Notes: generated from the sequence alone by a model not told the origin. A DNA stretch of 64,000 nucleotides from Valencia hispanica (GCA_963556495.2 OY747716.1:31581318-31645317); one strand, 5' to 3'. Counted from the stretch's first letter, positions 45,015 to 57,220 are shown. Made by a program: numbers and translations.

Positions 45015-46384
45015 TGTGTGTGGGTTAATGAAGCTGTAAGAGGGGGAGAAAGATACTTTAACCAGACGGCTGGCTTTGCAAAGTGCAGCGAAACTGCTTG
45101 GTTTGATCTCTTTAGGCTTTCAACCTCTTCATGTTTTGATGCTGGGTTTGGAAATATTGGGAGGTTCTACCTTCTCTTAAAATTACACACCAAGACTGCT
45201 GTTGAAGTAATGCAAGCCAACATATATTTTAACATAGTAAAACCAGATTAAGATTTCAACATGGTGACTGCTCTTTCACACACAGTGTGACATTGCATCT
45301 GCTCTTATATATCACAGTCTGCCAGTTAATATTACAATGTTAAAGTCATACAAATACTGCTGCTAACTAACCAGTTTGGTGAAATTGCAATACAAAAATG
45401 TCTAAAGATGTTTTTTTTTGATTATAAGGGATTTTATTGACTTACTTTCTTCCTTTAGGTTTTGTGAAAGAAGCTATTTGAAAGATATCAAAAGCATTAA
45501 TATTTCATAGGCTCTAATTGTTTTAGACAGGCAACACCAACATATTTTATAGACTGATGGACATAAACCTTTGTGTCTCTAATTCTTTTTGTCTCCAGCG
45601 GTAAACGCTTGAGGTTAAAGGTAATTGTAAACATGCTGCTATCTGGTTGAGGTTGGGCTGTGTTTTCCCACAGGGAGAGCCCTGGTGTCACAGACAGAAG
45701 CAAGGTCAGAAGAAGCACAATAGCAGACTGAAATCACACTGGAAATGTAAAGTGGATTTCCAGAAATTACTTGTCAATTCAATATGACACAAAATAAGCT
45801 GGTGTATCCTTTAAAAGATGTAGAATTATCAATTTTTTAAGGGACGTTGACTTTGATGTTATCTTGAATTTCCTCTGCAGTAGCTCCCTCTGTATCTGTG
45901 CCACCAGCTGCATGCATGGCTGAGCTGGGGAAAAAAAGGCAATGTCCCATGATGATCGGACGACAATCCACCGGTTTGTCAAAACCTGGCAGAATCTCTG
46001 GCTCTGGCAATAGCACCTTGTTAGATTGAGGTGCTCAATCAGGGGAGTGCTGGAGTGCCCAGCCAGGTTTGAGAGTGGTGATTACCGGGGCACGGCTGTC
46101 CAAAGCCAGTGAAATGCTCCACCTCTCCACAGGAGGCCCTCTGACATTCAAGCCTGCATTTTCTGAATCAGTCTTGAGTGATTAGGGCAGCGACAGGCAA
46201 AAGGACAGATCAAACAATTATTCCTCCTCACCCTCCTCTCTATCCTTTTGACATGTGACAGAGCAGGAAGAGTGTAGCTCAGGATATATCCACAGTGTTC
46301 AGTCAGCCTTACTATAAAGGCAGATTTTGGTGCCTTTCATTGTTTTATTCTCAATAAATATATTATTTTATTATACTATTTTAC
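45015..46384. other. Unassigned sequence, possible regulatory patch
   Basis: No gene was recognised. The high-complexity patch at about 46020-46240 looks conserved-element-like (CAGCCAGGTTTGAGAGTGGT, CTTGAGTGATTAGGGCAGCG). Confidence 0.4.
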
Positions 46385-46870
46385 AAAAATGTAAACTTTT
46401 TCACATTGTGTCAAATTACAACTACAAACTACAATGTATTTCATTGGGATGTGGCAGACCGACATAAATTAGCCCTTTATTGTTATTTAGAAGAAACTTT
46501 ACATGGTATACATTTTATAAAAATAAAAAAACCTGAAATTTGAACAATAAAGACAATATGACAATATGACAAAATTTGACTGTTTGACCTTCATACAAAA
46601 TAGTACACATGACGGAAAACTAATATTGCATGATAAAATAAGATGGCAGCAGCATCATGAGGGAGTGCTAAATTCTTTTGAGAATTTGTGAGAGGACTTG
46701 AAACATGATGTTCATAAAGGCTTTCCATCCAATCTGAGCTTGAGCTATTTTGCCAAGAAGAACAAGCAAAGATGTCAGTTACCAGGAGTGCAAAGCTGGT
46801 AGAGACATTCCTCCATACAAAGGTTCTGCAGCTCCTACTGCAACAAAAGATTATTTGACAAAGTTCAAAG
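46385..46870 (+). mobile_element. Tc1-type transposon relic, internally deleted
   Basis: The left part (TTTTTCACATTGTGTCAAAT, TTTCATTGGGATGTGGCAGA) matches the terminal region of the common fish Tc1-like family also seen at 14.8 and 21.8 kb. The right part carries ATGGCAGCAGCATCATGAGG, CCAAGAAGAACAAGCAAAGA and GCAAAGCTGGTAGAGACATT, from the transposase 3' region. The middle is missing. No usable frame remains. Confidence 0.68.
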
Positions 46871-47685
46871 TGTTAAAGCAGGGGAGGTAGATAGAAATGC
46901 ATGCTGTTCTTCTCAACTTTGTGGTTGTATTGAGAAAACATTTGTAACGGGTAATTAAAAACAGTTGTTGTGTTGTGCTGCTTTATATAAAGGAGATTTG
47001 AAAAAATGCACCATTGCATGTTTTACTTTGTGTTCCTCCTGCCATCACAGCACCAAGGACACAGCAAAAAATGAGTCAGAATGAACGGTGAGGAGGCAGT
47101 ACAGGATCTTTCAGAGCACAAGAGGGCAGTGTAAAATCTCTCTGACACTCATCCATCCATTCTTTCCAACTAACTCACCTCCCACCTGAAACAACAGCCA
47201 TAAACCTGTTGTAGGCTGCCAATCTCCAGTGGCTGTCTTCTCCCATAAAGCACAAGGCCTGAGATCTGATTACACAGAAAATACTGGATGACAGTGTCTG
47301 CAGGAGACAGGAGGGGAGGGGGGAGGGGGTAGGGAATGACAATTTTGTGTAACCTTTCAGTGAGTGGGGGGAACTTCACTTTGATCTCCGGGTAGAGGAC
47401 TGTCCATCTGTACAAATGTGCTTTCAGGCATAATAATTAGAATTAGGAAATCTCTTAAAAAGAAAGGGAACAATACATCCTTATACCTGCTATGTAAATG
47501 TAAAGGTGATTTCAAAATTGCTTTCAAAGCAATGCTTTCTGCTAATGATTTTCTTAAGCACAGTAACAAGTGAGGGTGGAGAGAAACCATTTATGCTTGT
47601 TTTGTAAGATCAGTAACATGGGTAATTATTTAACTTTGTAGATTGCTTTCAGATAATTACAAATAAATAAATACTGAATTACACT
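46871..47685. other. Unassigned sequence
   Basis: No gene was recognised. A G-rich stretch (GGGAGGGGGG-like) lies at 47308-47334. Confidence 0.5.
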
Positions 47686-47689
47686 TTTA

Positions 47690-48660
47690 GACAATGTATT
47701 TTAGTTTCCATAAGTAGGTAGATACTAACTGCAGATTTCTGTCAGAAAATAAGTGTAGTTGAAATCAGATCTTGACATACCAGAAGAAGAATAAACAATA
47801 TATTTACATATATATTTACATTAGTTCAAATTCAGAAATTTACACACACTAATATTATGTCTTTAAACATAATGATGATGTCATGGCTTTGTACGCTTTT
47901 GATATGTTAGCTACCCAAGACATCAGCAAGAGAAATGTGGGTGTCCAGAAGTTTATCTTTGAGTACAGAGGAAGGTGCATTGTCTTTTGGTTCAAACAAC
48001 TATTTGCAAATATAAACAGCATGCAAATCTCCAGCCATTATTTACTTCAGGAAAGAGGAAGATTCTGTATCCCAGAGAACATGTTTTTGTGTGAAATGTA
48101 GGAATCAACCCCAAAACAGAAGCTGAAGACTGTGTGAAGATCTTGAATGAAGCAGCTAAGAGAGAGTCATTATTCACAGTGAAAGAAGTCATGGACTTCA
48201 AGGCAATCAGAAAGGAAGAAGTCTTTGCTCCAAACATATCAAGAAATCAACCAGGAATTTAAAGCTTGGGCACAAATAAGTCTTCAAAATGGACCAAGAC
48301 CCTAATCATACAGCCAAATTAACTACAAAGTGACTTAAGGACAACAGCTGCAGGAGACAAATTTGTAGGCAGAGCTGAAAAGTGTCATTGAGCAAGGCAG
48401 CCTACAAACCTGATTGAGTTACACCAGTTCTGTCATGAGGAATGGGCCAAATTCCAACAAACTACTGAGAAGCTTTTAAAAGGATACCCAAAACATTTGA
48501 CCCAAGCCATTCCGTTTGAAAAGCAATTCGAAAAAAAAGGAAATGTTCAGTTCTGAATTTGAAAAAAACTCCAAAAAATGTTTTCCTGACTGAAGTAAAA
48601 CAGGAAGTTTATTCTGATGTAATGTTTGACAGTGATAAAAGAGGTCAGTTTTTATTTTTC
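47690..48660 (+). mobile_element. Tc1 relic of the Tss / Sleeping Beauty-like group
   Basis: Left side: GTAGTTGAAATCAGATCTTG and GAAATTTACACACACTAATA resemble the terminal and inner repeat of that salmonid Tc1 group, followed by AATGATGATGTCATGGCTTT. Transposase-region landmarks then follow in order: ACAACTATTTGCAAATATAA, ATCAACCCCAAAACAGAAGC, GAATTTAAAGCTTGGGCACA, CTTAAGGACAACAGCTGCAG, AATTTGTAGGCAGAGCTGAA, CAGCCTACAAACCTGATTGA, GAGGAATGGGCCAAATTCCA and CAAAACATTTGACCCAAGCC. The transposase middle, including the catalytic region, is deleted and frames are broken. No protein product is expected. Confidence 0.8.
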
Positions 48661-49922
48661 TAACATTTATGTGAATATCTGGTTTCAACTATAGGAAATG
48701 AATGTAAAACGTTCAAGTTTGGATGCATATTAACTGTGCTGTAGCTATCATCTTTTGATTGATGCAGACAGATTGCTGTCAGGTAAATAAATAAAAAAAT
48801 AAGAAAATAACAATGTCGGACATACATTTACTTCACACTTTTCCTGTGTGTCTTAGTGTGTCTTTCCAGGTTTGTTCTAAAAGTGTAGTCCTTAGAAGTG
48901 CTCCAGCTCTTTAAAAGCAGAGGGATTAAATCTTGTTTTTTTTCTTTTCCTCTTTTCTTTTTTTATCCTATAATTAATTTGACCAAGGGGAGGGTGACAG
49001 CACCTGAAAAGTGGACACGGCCGCCAGTACCCTGCTGCGGCCAGAGAGCACGCAACTACCCACAATGCACCACAGGCCAACTCCATCAAAGACACAATGC
49101 CACGCTCACCCCATGTTCCTACTCAATAGGCTTAAGGCTATCTTCCCGTCTCTTTTGTTGCCTCACAATTAATTCATCTATCTGGTTTCGAGGTCCAAAA
49201 CTAATGAATGCAACAGACGTGTGTCCAAAGTAAAAAAGAAAGGATTTGCTCTGCTGTTGCTCTTTTGAAAAATAATTTAGGGGAAAATTCTGGATGTGTT
49301 TTGTGGCCTTTTGACAACTTCGTGCTCATTTTCATTTCCTACCAAGTGGCAAATGATGGTTCTTTTGAAGTCTGATCAGCTTTTATAGTCCTTTCCTAAA
49401 GTAAATTCCAGTGTCTGAACCAAACCTTCTCCTTTTTTGATAATATACAACTTCGTTTTCTACAGACCATTTGCCACAAACATAAATAAATGCATTTGGA
49501 TTCTAAATTGAACAAATAATCTCTCCGCTTCTTGACAGATGCTGTTTCAAATTGGACACTTTCTTCACCAGTTATCTCATGCCAAACACAGGTGGAAGGT
49601 CAGCCGGGATGCTGATTTGAAACTGCCAGCAGTTGTTTTGGAGAATTCCCTGCTTTGCTTTGAAGTCTACACCCCACAGAGCGTCCTTACTTCTACACAG
49701 AGAGCAATGGCTGTGGCTATTTTTAATTCCTGTGGGAGAATAGGTCTCACTAGTATTTGTTTCACCCTGTCTCAAAATGTGATTATAAGTGCTCTTTTTT
49801 ATTATTTGTTAAAAAAAAACGTGTGCATTCTCAGATGTTCATAAAGCAAAAACTCCAGGGTCGCAGTCAAAGACTCCAAACCAATGCATCTCTTACAATT
49901 CTCACAGTCTATTGATTCTCAC
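48661..49922. other. Unassigned sequence
   Basis: No gene was recognised. A GC-richer patch at 49000-49110 (CACGGCCGCCAGTACCCTGC) is non-repetitive in this window. Confidence 0.45.
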
Positions 49923-50033
49923 TCTGAAATTTATGTTGCTTTCCAGGGGAGACCCCCTGCTGTGGCCCTCGCTGCTCCCCCCGACAGGAGGGTCACTATG
50001 ACACAAGAGCATAGGGCCAGATGCCGAGTGATC
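49923..50033. repeat. 111-bp sequence, copy 1 of a direct duplicate
   Basis: Identical to 53308-53418 at 108 of 111 positions; the flanks do not match. It begins TCTGAAATTTATGTTGCTTT and ends GATGCCGAGTGATC. It contains GCTTTCCAG then GGGGAGACCCCC, an intron-acceptor-like junction and a short palindrome. Copy 1 lies in an open frame (49884-50195) but copy 2 does not extend it, so coding is not supported. Confidence 0.95.
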
Positions 50034-51665
50034 CCAACTGATACACCTTTTGCTTCCAAGAGTCACATCCATCGCAACTCCAGGACAATCAGAAAGGGCC
50101 TCAACGAAATACCACACACCAAACCTGAATTACCAGCAGAGCTCACTCTGCTGCTTGAAGTTTTTTTCTTTCTTTTTTCTATCAACTGCAAGTAAATCTC
50201 TGGAGCAAATGCTTTGAGAAAACGATTGAGGATGATGAAGAGGTGGGGAAACTGAAAGAGAGAGGAAAAAAACACAAGATGAGAACAAAACAACCCAGTT
50301 GGTGCACCTTTGCCACTGCAAGTGAGTGAAGTCACCCTGTGTTTTTGTGAGGGTGCGTGTGAACAAAATGCTCTTTGAAGTGCGGGTACAGCACTGTACT
50401 GTGGCATCACTACGGCCACTACTAAGCCTCTGCAAAAATGTGCTGGGTGATTATAGAAAATGCTATAGAATACAGTCATAAATCAACTAAATTTTCATGC
50501 AAATAGCCTTTTCTATGAAGCATTTATGTACTGTGTGTATAGTGGCATCAATGGTGCGTAAAAGGAACATTTTGCCACTTAAACAGAGAAATCATGGCAC
50601 AGAAGCACACAGAACCTTCAAGGTCAAAGACTGCCAAATAATAAAACACTGACTCGAAGAAAGAGACACACACAAACACACGATTGGGAGGTAAGACACA
50701 ACTACAGAGTCGTTAAGGCTTTTATCTTTTGGTTTGAAGGAGAAAGATCCACCTGACATCCCAGAGGGCGCTGATCAATCATGGCCTGACTGGTTCAAAC
50801 TGTTTGTGCTGGATTCCACATTTATCACCATCCGATGGAGCTCCGTGTCCGACTATCATGCCTGAAAAAAGAGAGAGCACTTTCAATTAGGGCATGGTGA
50901 AATAGATTCACTTCTTGATTTATAGTGCACGACTAATTACACAATCCTTTTTTTCTTCAAAATACAGATGGAGCTGAGACTTACCCTCGTACCTAGAAAG
51001 GTTATAGTCTTATGGTAAAAAAGTTCTTTATAATAGGACAATTGTAATAGACTTTTTGATGTTTTGCTAGAAAAAGAGTTTAAACTTGCTGATGATGGAA
51101 AAAGAAACACATTTGAGACTTCATAGAAACCAACAAAAAGCCAAACCAAAAAAGTCACAAAAACCTGGAATAATTGAGCTCTAGAATTAATTAATTAAAA
51201 TTAATCAGTCTCTTGATCTATCAAAAGTTTGTGTGCAGTATAATTTATTTCCATCTTCGTTAGGTAAATTGTATGTCTCTCCCATTTAGAATGTATTATC
51301 AATCAATAAGAAAAAAATGCACTTCAGCTAAAATTATGAGAAGAAATACCCAGAGCTAGTAACCAAAATCAAGAATTAAATGTAGGCTATAATTAATTGA
51401 ACTAATATATATTTCGAAATGTTGATAGTTAAACAGATTATATACATAGACAGAATCCACCTACATTACTGCCATACTTTTGTCTATCAGTAGCTAGGAT
51501 TAATTGTTTTGTTCTTTCACAGATTTTTAAACTAAATTATCAGTTTATTTTGAACATGTCCATTTATATACTAACATTAAATATATTTTTATCAAGTCAC
51601 ATAAAGCGAAATCATACTTAAAGTCAACATCTAGACAAATGTATTTGATTCTTTTTCATGTTTGA
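50034..51665. other. Unassigned sequence
   Basis: No gene was recognised. Two overlapping minus-strand frames at 50063-50479 lack family resemblance. Confidence 0.5.
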
Positions 51666-51670
51666 AAAGG

Positions 51671-51686
51671 ACAGAGAGAGAGAGAG

Positions 51687-51738
<52 letters not shown>
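51671..51738. repeat. GA microsatellite
   Basis: About 30 GA units with one interruption (GAGCAAGAG near 51685). The Glu-Arg frame through it is an artefact of the repeat. Confidence 0.97.
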
Positions 51739-51741
<3 letters not shown>

Positions 51742-52149
51742 CTTCATTTGCTTATCAACATGAGCGCAAGTGGTGTGGAACCAAACATTACCATATTTCT
51801 AGTTCCCACTGTTGTTATTTGCAGTTTTCTTGCAGCTCCAGCGATGGTTAGCTACGTTAGCTTGTTTGTTAGCCAACGCTTACCTGATGTGAAGTTATTT
51901 TTTTTTGTGGCATTTTTATTCATCTGCTCATTCCATTCTCTTCTTCTGATCGTTTACAACACCGGATCTTGTCTCTTTCTGCAGACTAAATTCGCAGAAG
52001 AGCAGGGAGAGATGTAGACCAATAATCCCTCTATCTGGCCTGAGACAGAGAAGAGATGATCAGATGGAACCGTGGATGCAGTTTGGATCTGCCATGCAGT
52101 TAACATCAGGAGCACTGAACGTAGCGCGTACTGAATTGTAGGATAAACA

Positions 52150-52246
52150 GGGCGGGCCATCCTGTGCATGCGTTAAAACAATTTATTGCGTTAGTTCAAC
52201 AAATTAATCTTCCTACGTTAATGCGTTAATTTTGGCATCCCTAACA
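52150..52246. repeat. End of a fish dispersed DNA repeat (TTAATGCGTTAATTTTG)
   Basis: CATGCGTTAAAACAATTTAT, TTGCGTTAGTTCAACAAATT, and CGTTAATGCGTTAATTTTGG before CATCCC form the end of a familiar fish repeat, probably hAT-like. The other end was not located; upstream sequence from about 51740 may belong. Confidence 0.5.
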
Positions 52247-52280
52247 CACACACACACACATATATTTATATATATAAATT
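52245..52280. repeat. CA/TA microsatellite at the cut edge of a Tc1 element
   Basis: A CA run, then TATATTTATATATATAAA, directly joined to the truncated end of the transposase pseudogene. Confidence 0.9.
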
Positions 52281-52786
52281 CTGACCCTACCATCCGAATG
52301 TCGCAGCAGAAATCGAGACTCATCAGACCAGGCAACATTTTTCAAGTCTTCCATTGTCCAATTTTGGTGAGCCTGTGCGAATTGTAGCCTCAGTTTCCTG
52401 TTCTTAGCTGACAGGAGTGGCACCCGGTGTGGTCTTCTGCTGCTGTAGCCCATCTGCCTCAAGGTTCGACGTGTTGTGAGTTCAGAGACGCTCTCTTGCA
52501 TACCTTGGTTGTAACAACTGCTTATTTAAGCTACTGTTGCCTTTCTATTAGCTTGAACCAGTCTGGCCATTCTCCTCTGACCTCCGGCATAAACAAGGCA
52601 TTTTCGCCCACATAACTGACGCTCACTGGATATCTTCCTTTTTTCTGACTATTCTCTGTAAACCCTAGAGAAGCTTGTGCGTGAAAATCCCAGTAGATCA
52701 GCAGTTTCTGAAATACTCAGACCAGCCCTTCTGGCACCAGCAACCATACAACGTTCAAAGTGACTTAAATCACCTTTATTCCCCAT
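52280..52786 (-). pseudogene. Tc1 transposase pseudogene with two in-frame stops
   Basis: From the ATG at 52786-52784 the minus strand reads MGNKGDLSHFERCMVAGARR, then LSISETADLLGFSRT, a helix-turn-helix. Two in-frame stops follow: a TAG about 47 codons in, where Trp is likely in the family, and a TAA about 85 codons in. After these the same frame continues with TRRTLRQMGYSSRRPHRVPL and [17 protein letters not shown], which carries the first catalytic Asp of the DDE triad (WSDESRF). No frameshift is needed; the frame is continuous across about 165 codons. The second and third catalytic residues are lost by truncation. Both stops can come from single base changes, so the copy is comparatively young. 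Confidence 0.9.
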
Positions 52787-52942
52787 TCTGATGCTCGGTT
52801 TGAACTGCAGCAGATCGTCTTGACCATGTCTACATGCCTAATTGCATTGAGTTGCCGCCATGTGATTGGCTGATTAGAAACTTGCGTTAAAAAGCAGTTG
52901 AACCAGTGTGCCTAATAAAGTGGCACACCGGTGAGTGTATGT
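52280..52942 (-). mobile_element. Tc1/mariner element, minus strand, 3' part missing
   Basis: Read on the minus strand the element begins ATACACTCACCGGTGTGCCA and CTTTATTAGGCACACTGG, the widespread fish Tc1 terminus with CACTCACCGG. The transposase reading frame follows from 52786. The copy is cut at about 52280, so the second half of the transposase and the far terminus are absent. Confidence 0.88.
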
Positions 52943-53307
52943 ACAGTATATATACAATCTGTGTTGTGACATTTTTACAGCCAATTTTGGCACACAAAGA
53001 ATTTTTAAGGTCTATTTAGTTTATATATAACATATAGTTAGTCTGTACATTTGACCACCAGTCAATCATTCTGAAATTATCCATAAAACTACCTGGAGAT
53101 AACATGTAATTCTGTAGATTAAATCAAATTACTTTACCTGGAAGTGTTTAACTCTCTGTAAAAAAATAGGGGAAGATTCCAAGCTCCATTTTTACCAGCT
53201 TGTGCTTAGCGTCGTCATGGTTGCTAGGTGACAGGACATCCGCCAAAGTAGATGTGGGAATAAATCCGAAGGCTAGACCATCCAAATTCACAGCCGCTAA
53301 CTTCTGA

Positions 53308-53418
53308 TCTGAAATTTATGTTGCTTTCCAGGGGAGACCCCCTGCTGTGGCCCTCGCTGCTCCCTCCAACAGGAGGGTCACTATGACACAAGTGCATAGG
53401 GCCAGATGCCGAGTGATC
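53308..53418. repeat. 111-bp sequence, copy 2 of a direct duplicate
   Basis: Same orientation as copy 1 at 49923-50033, with three substitutions. Upstream (53130-53307) is unrelated to the flank of copy 1. Confidence 0.95.
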
Positions 53419-54500
53419 AGCACATTTTGAATGTTTTCAGCTTTAGATTATGTTAGATTGTGGACATAAGGCTTTTTGTGAACTAGCTATTTTACTGGAG
53501 TACATTCATTGGACTGTTCTGGATGTAAAAAGTCAGTTTTTGTTCGAGGTGGTCCTGATCTTTCAATGATATGCAGTTTCGAACTGTGAGTTGCACATTA
53601 GCTTGCGTTATGAGTGGTTTGACAAAAGTGTTTATTGTGTCTACAGTTATGATTGTATCCTTGATTGACATACATAATTTGAATTTCAATAATCTTAATT
53701 TTGTAATGATGTCTAACATGTAAATGTACACAGAAAGGGTGTTGCCAAAAAAAGGAAATATGTCTGTATGTATGTATATAACGTACCACCAATGGGACCT
53801 AAAATGCTAAGAGGTTAAATAAAAACACTGCATGTCAGCAACACATTGAGTTATGTTATTGAAAAAACATTTAAGCTATTTAAGGGGAAAGGTAATTTAG
53901 TTCTACAGAATCAAGTTTTTTTTTTCAGTAGAAGCTTATTGTTTTTTTTATTCAAATGCTCTGGCTACATTAAAAAACACCTGTTTGGCTGATGAGTTGA
54001 TGTAATCATTTGTAACTAGCCTTGGCACTGTAACTGCACTGAGCCTGACGTAAAGCCTGACTGAGCAAAAATATTATTTGGTAGAACCTGCTTAATTATG
54101 TCATTTCTTCAAATGATGCTAGCACTGCCCGTCAGGGGAACACATGAAAGACTTAACAGTAGGTGCACCTAAAGGCAGATCACCAGGTCACGTTGCACTT
54201 CATGAATATCATTAAATGGGGTCTGTTTTTGTATTACATGGGGATTACATCTAACCCTAAAATGTAGCCTGATTGTGAGATTACGCATGAAAAAATGTAA
54301 GAGCATAAGTAATCATCAAGTAATCATATGTAATGTGGTATTAAACTTTCCCATTTGGTGGTTTCTGTAGGAAAGACATTGATGGGATGGTAATAAGCAT
54401 TGAGTCTTTCTCTCTGCATTCATATGACCACAGTAAGAGTTCGTCCTGGAGGCTGTAAGATCTAAAACATTGCAGGCCTCACTTGCTTTAGTTAATGGGG
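53419..54500. other. Unassigned sequence
   Basis: No gene was recognised; AT-rich. Confidence 0.5.
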
Positions 54501-54504
54501 GAAA

Positions 54505-55165
54505 ATATTCTCTGGACTGATGAGACAAAAGTGTAACTATTAGGAAGATATGCCTCCCCTTACATTTAATTTCAACACAGAACAGAATGTCAGAAAAAAA
54601 CCACTTTATACAGTCAAATTTGGTGGTGGTGAGATGGGCTGGTACTGCTTTGCTGATTCAGAACCAGAGCTAATGTAATTGATAGAACCAGTAGAATCAT
54701 GAGTTCATCAGCAAGTGCATTAATAATATATTTTTTTAATGAAGGATTTGTGACGGTCTAGTCAAAGTTTGGACTTAGATTGATGCTCTGTGGCATGGCT
54801 GTAAAAAGGTAATTCATGTTTGAAAACACTCTAATGCAGCTGAATTTATACAATTTGAAATATGGCACAAAATTCTTCCACAGCGAAGTGAAAGACTTTT
54901 GTAAATGCTTGATGACTGTGTTGTGGGCAAGGGTGGCACAACCAGGTATTGTGTTTAGGGAGCAATTCTTACATAGGACCAGGTTGGTTTAGATTGTTTT
55001 CCCCTTAATAAAGTACATCAGTTGGAATCTGAATTTCATTTTGCCCATGTTATCTGTCTCATAGCAGAATTAGATGGCTAATCTGAATCATTTCAGTGTG
55101 ACGAAAATGGAAAAAAACGGGGGGAAAAACCTGCAAGGGATCAAATCCTTTTCATGGCACTGTAA
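54505..55165 (+). mobile_element. Tc1-type transposon relic, catalytic and 3' part
   Basis: Ordered landmarks: CTGGACTGATGAGACAAAAG (equivalent of the W-S/T-D-E motif), CAAATTTGGTGGTGGTGAGA, GTCTAGTCAAAGTTTGGACT, GATGCTCTGTGGCATGGCTG, CTTCCACAGCGAAGTGAAAG, AAGGGTGGCACAACCAGGTA and a terminal CATGGCACTGTA. These are the typical transposase 3' half and terminus. Deletions and stops prevent translation. It is related to the relic at 61.4 kb. Confidence 0.75.
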
Positions 55166-57030
55166 GCTATTATTATCTGTATAAAACAGCTTGATGTAGT
55201 ATCCAGTTATTAGTTTTTACTGCTATTTTATCATGAAACAAAGTGATTAAACAGATCTAATGGTGAAGAATTAGAATACTGAATGGAAAGTGACAAATTC
55301 TTTCTTGATTTGGCTTGTTTAATTTAGAAGAGTTCTCTCATTACATACACTTTAATGTCGTATTGTAGGCTATAAAATAAACAGGTTACACAGCAGCCTA
55401 TCTAATGATGATATTAAAAGCAGTACATACTTACTGTGATACTATAGCACCATCCAACTCTAGCATCTTTTTTTAAATCACTGCTGATAGATGTTTGAAG
55501 TTGCAAAATGTCTTTGAGTGTCTTTGAGGATTAACATCCACAACACAGCATGTGCTAAAGTAGAAGAAAGCTATGGTTTCACAAAAAACAAGGATATTTT
55601 TTGAGCTAAGCATTTGTTCAGTGCCAATTTTGCAAGTTCACCACTGTTATGTGTAAACAATTCACAAAGGGACATGGACATAGTTTAAAGTTGTACAGTC
55701 AAAGAGTCTACTTGCTTTTGTTCTTTCTAAAATTTGGAATAAAACTGCTCTGAGTGACATTATTTATCAGTAAAAGAGTAAAGTTTCCTGTTAATTTCAG
55801 ACCACATGTATTAACTGATCAATGTTGGACAACAGGCCCCCTAAGGTTAGCGACACCTCTTGATATGTTCTTTCATCTCTGATGCCCCACAGAAGGATTC
55901 ATGTATTTAAATTTAGTGCTATAATCAAAGAATACCAACAGAATACAAATTTTGAGCAGAATACCAAATAAAATCCCTTACTAAAGAATAATTTTTCCTG
56001 TTATTTCTTTATTTTACCACAAGATTTATGCCACAACTTCAAGCACATATATTCCTAAAGCATTTCCTCACTTTTTGTTTGTCATGATTATGAATTAAAA
56101 AACAAGTTATTCGTCTATTTTAAGTCTAGTTTTCTAACAGCTTGGTGGCCCAGCATATAACTAAGCCAGTTAAGTCACTGAGTCCGTGCTAACAGAAGGT
56201 GCCAGAAGCTGGGTGTAAAGTTGGAAATTTAGACACTCTTTCCTCTGGTAAACCTAAAAGGATTTCACACTCTCACTTAAAACTGTCGACACCCTCTATT
56301 AGGTGCTAGATCTCACATGAGAGATGAGAATATGATGTTGGTTTGAAAAGAATAGTCCCCAGAGACAAATAATGAGGATTTTTGCTACCACATTCTTTTA
56401 AAATTGCTCTGTATTTAGCTTAATCAATCTTCCTATCAACTCTGACTAACTCTCCTTACATGTTCTACTTATTTTACTTTACCAATCTTTCACAAGAAAC
56501 CCTCTGATCTAGCTGTTTGGCCTTGCTACGAATGCCCTTCAAACAGACACCTCAACTACACATGAGAAAATAAATAAAAATAAACTTTTTGTTTTGCTTT
56601 TTCGAAGAATTAATGGCCTAATTGCAGGTCTCAAATCTTCTTCAGTGCAACATGACTTTTTGTAAAACCATAATTTCCTTTAGGGTTATAACAGATATCT
56701 TGAGTACCTCTTCATATATATATATATATATATATGCCTGTGTGTGTGTTATAACTCTAAGGAAAATGTGTATATAATTCTACCTACTTGAAACAGCACC
56801 TCTGCTTACTGCAGGTTTTCTTTAGGTTTTCAGTGAAGATTCTTTTATTACACAGATTTATTTCCTTAGCTTTATATGCTACTTCTCATGTGTGATTTGA
56901 GTTTTTTTAAGCAGGATGTGAAGTTGCAGTAAAAAAGGGCTTAGATAAAAAAAAATTAAAAAAATAAAAACGGCTTTGACAGTGACATGAGGTTCCACTC
57001 TGATTAAATTTGAGAGCTGCTGATCAACCT
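55166..57030. other. Unassigned sequence
   Basis: No gene was recognised. A TA microsatellite lies at 56714-56735. Confidence 0.5.
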
Positions 57031-57086
57031 TCAGTTAGGGCCAACTGATCAGGACCGAGGTGTCAGTACAGAGCTTAGCTGGAGGC

Positions 57087-57220
57087 ATGAATGCCGCACT
57101 CCCTTTTAAGCAAGATGAAAAAATGTTCCGCTTGATATTTACACCTCCTAAACACTTTGACGAAGGCGATCGACCAATCCCTCCCCAAAGACGAGCCATG
57201 ACAACAGATGATCTACTCAG
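57087..57220 (+). CDS. Candidate first coding exon of an unidentified host gene
   Basis: From ATG at 57087 (context GGAGGCATGA) the frame encodes 44 codons plus two bases, then meets a consensus splice donor, AG|GTAAGC, at 57221. Visible peptide features: MNAALPFKQDEKMFRLIF, then TPPKHFDEGDRPIPPQRR and a DDLL end. It is hydrophilic, proline-containing and has no low-complexity bias. An in-frame TAG at 57036-57038 sits upstream, and CTTCAG at 57029-57034 could be an acceptor, so the exon may start at 57035 with a short 5' untranslated part. Codon use is unlike the AT-rich surroundings. I do not recognise the protein. An open frame also exists on the minus strand across the same bases, but it lacks splice signals. 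No partner exon was found in the window. Confidence 0.45.

Noticed and set aside
44868..45251. 127-residue frame
   Set aside because: It runs through the GGAT tail of a LINE fragment and is an artefact.
49884..50195. 103-residue frame covering duplicate copy 1
   Set aside because: The second copy of the 111 bp does not preserve a comparable frame beyond the repeat, and the C-terminus is low-complexity Phe.
51658..52017. Membrane-protein-like frame
   Set aside because: The N-terminus is Glu-Arg from the GA microsatellite and the hydrophobic part lies next to a DNA repeat; no homologue is recognised. An ATG at 51761 would give about 85 residues, but with no support.
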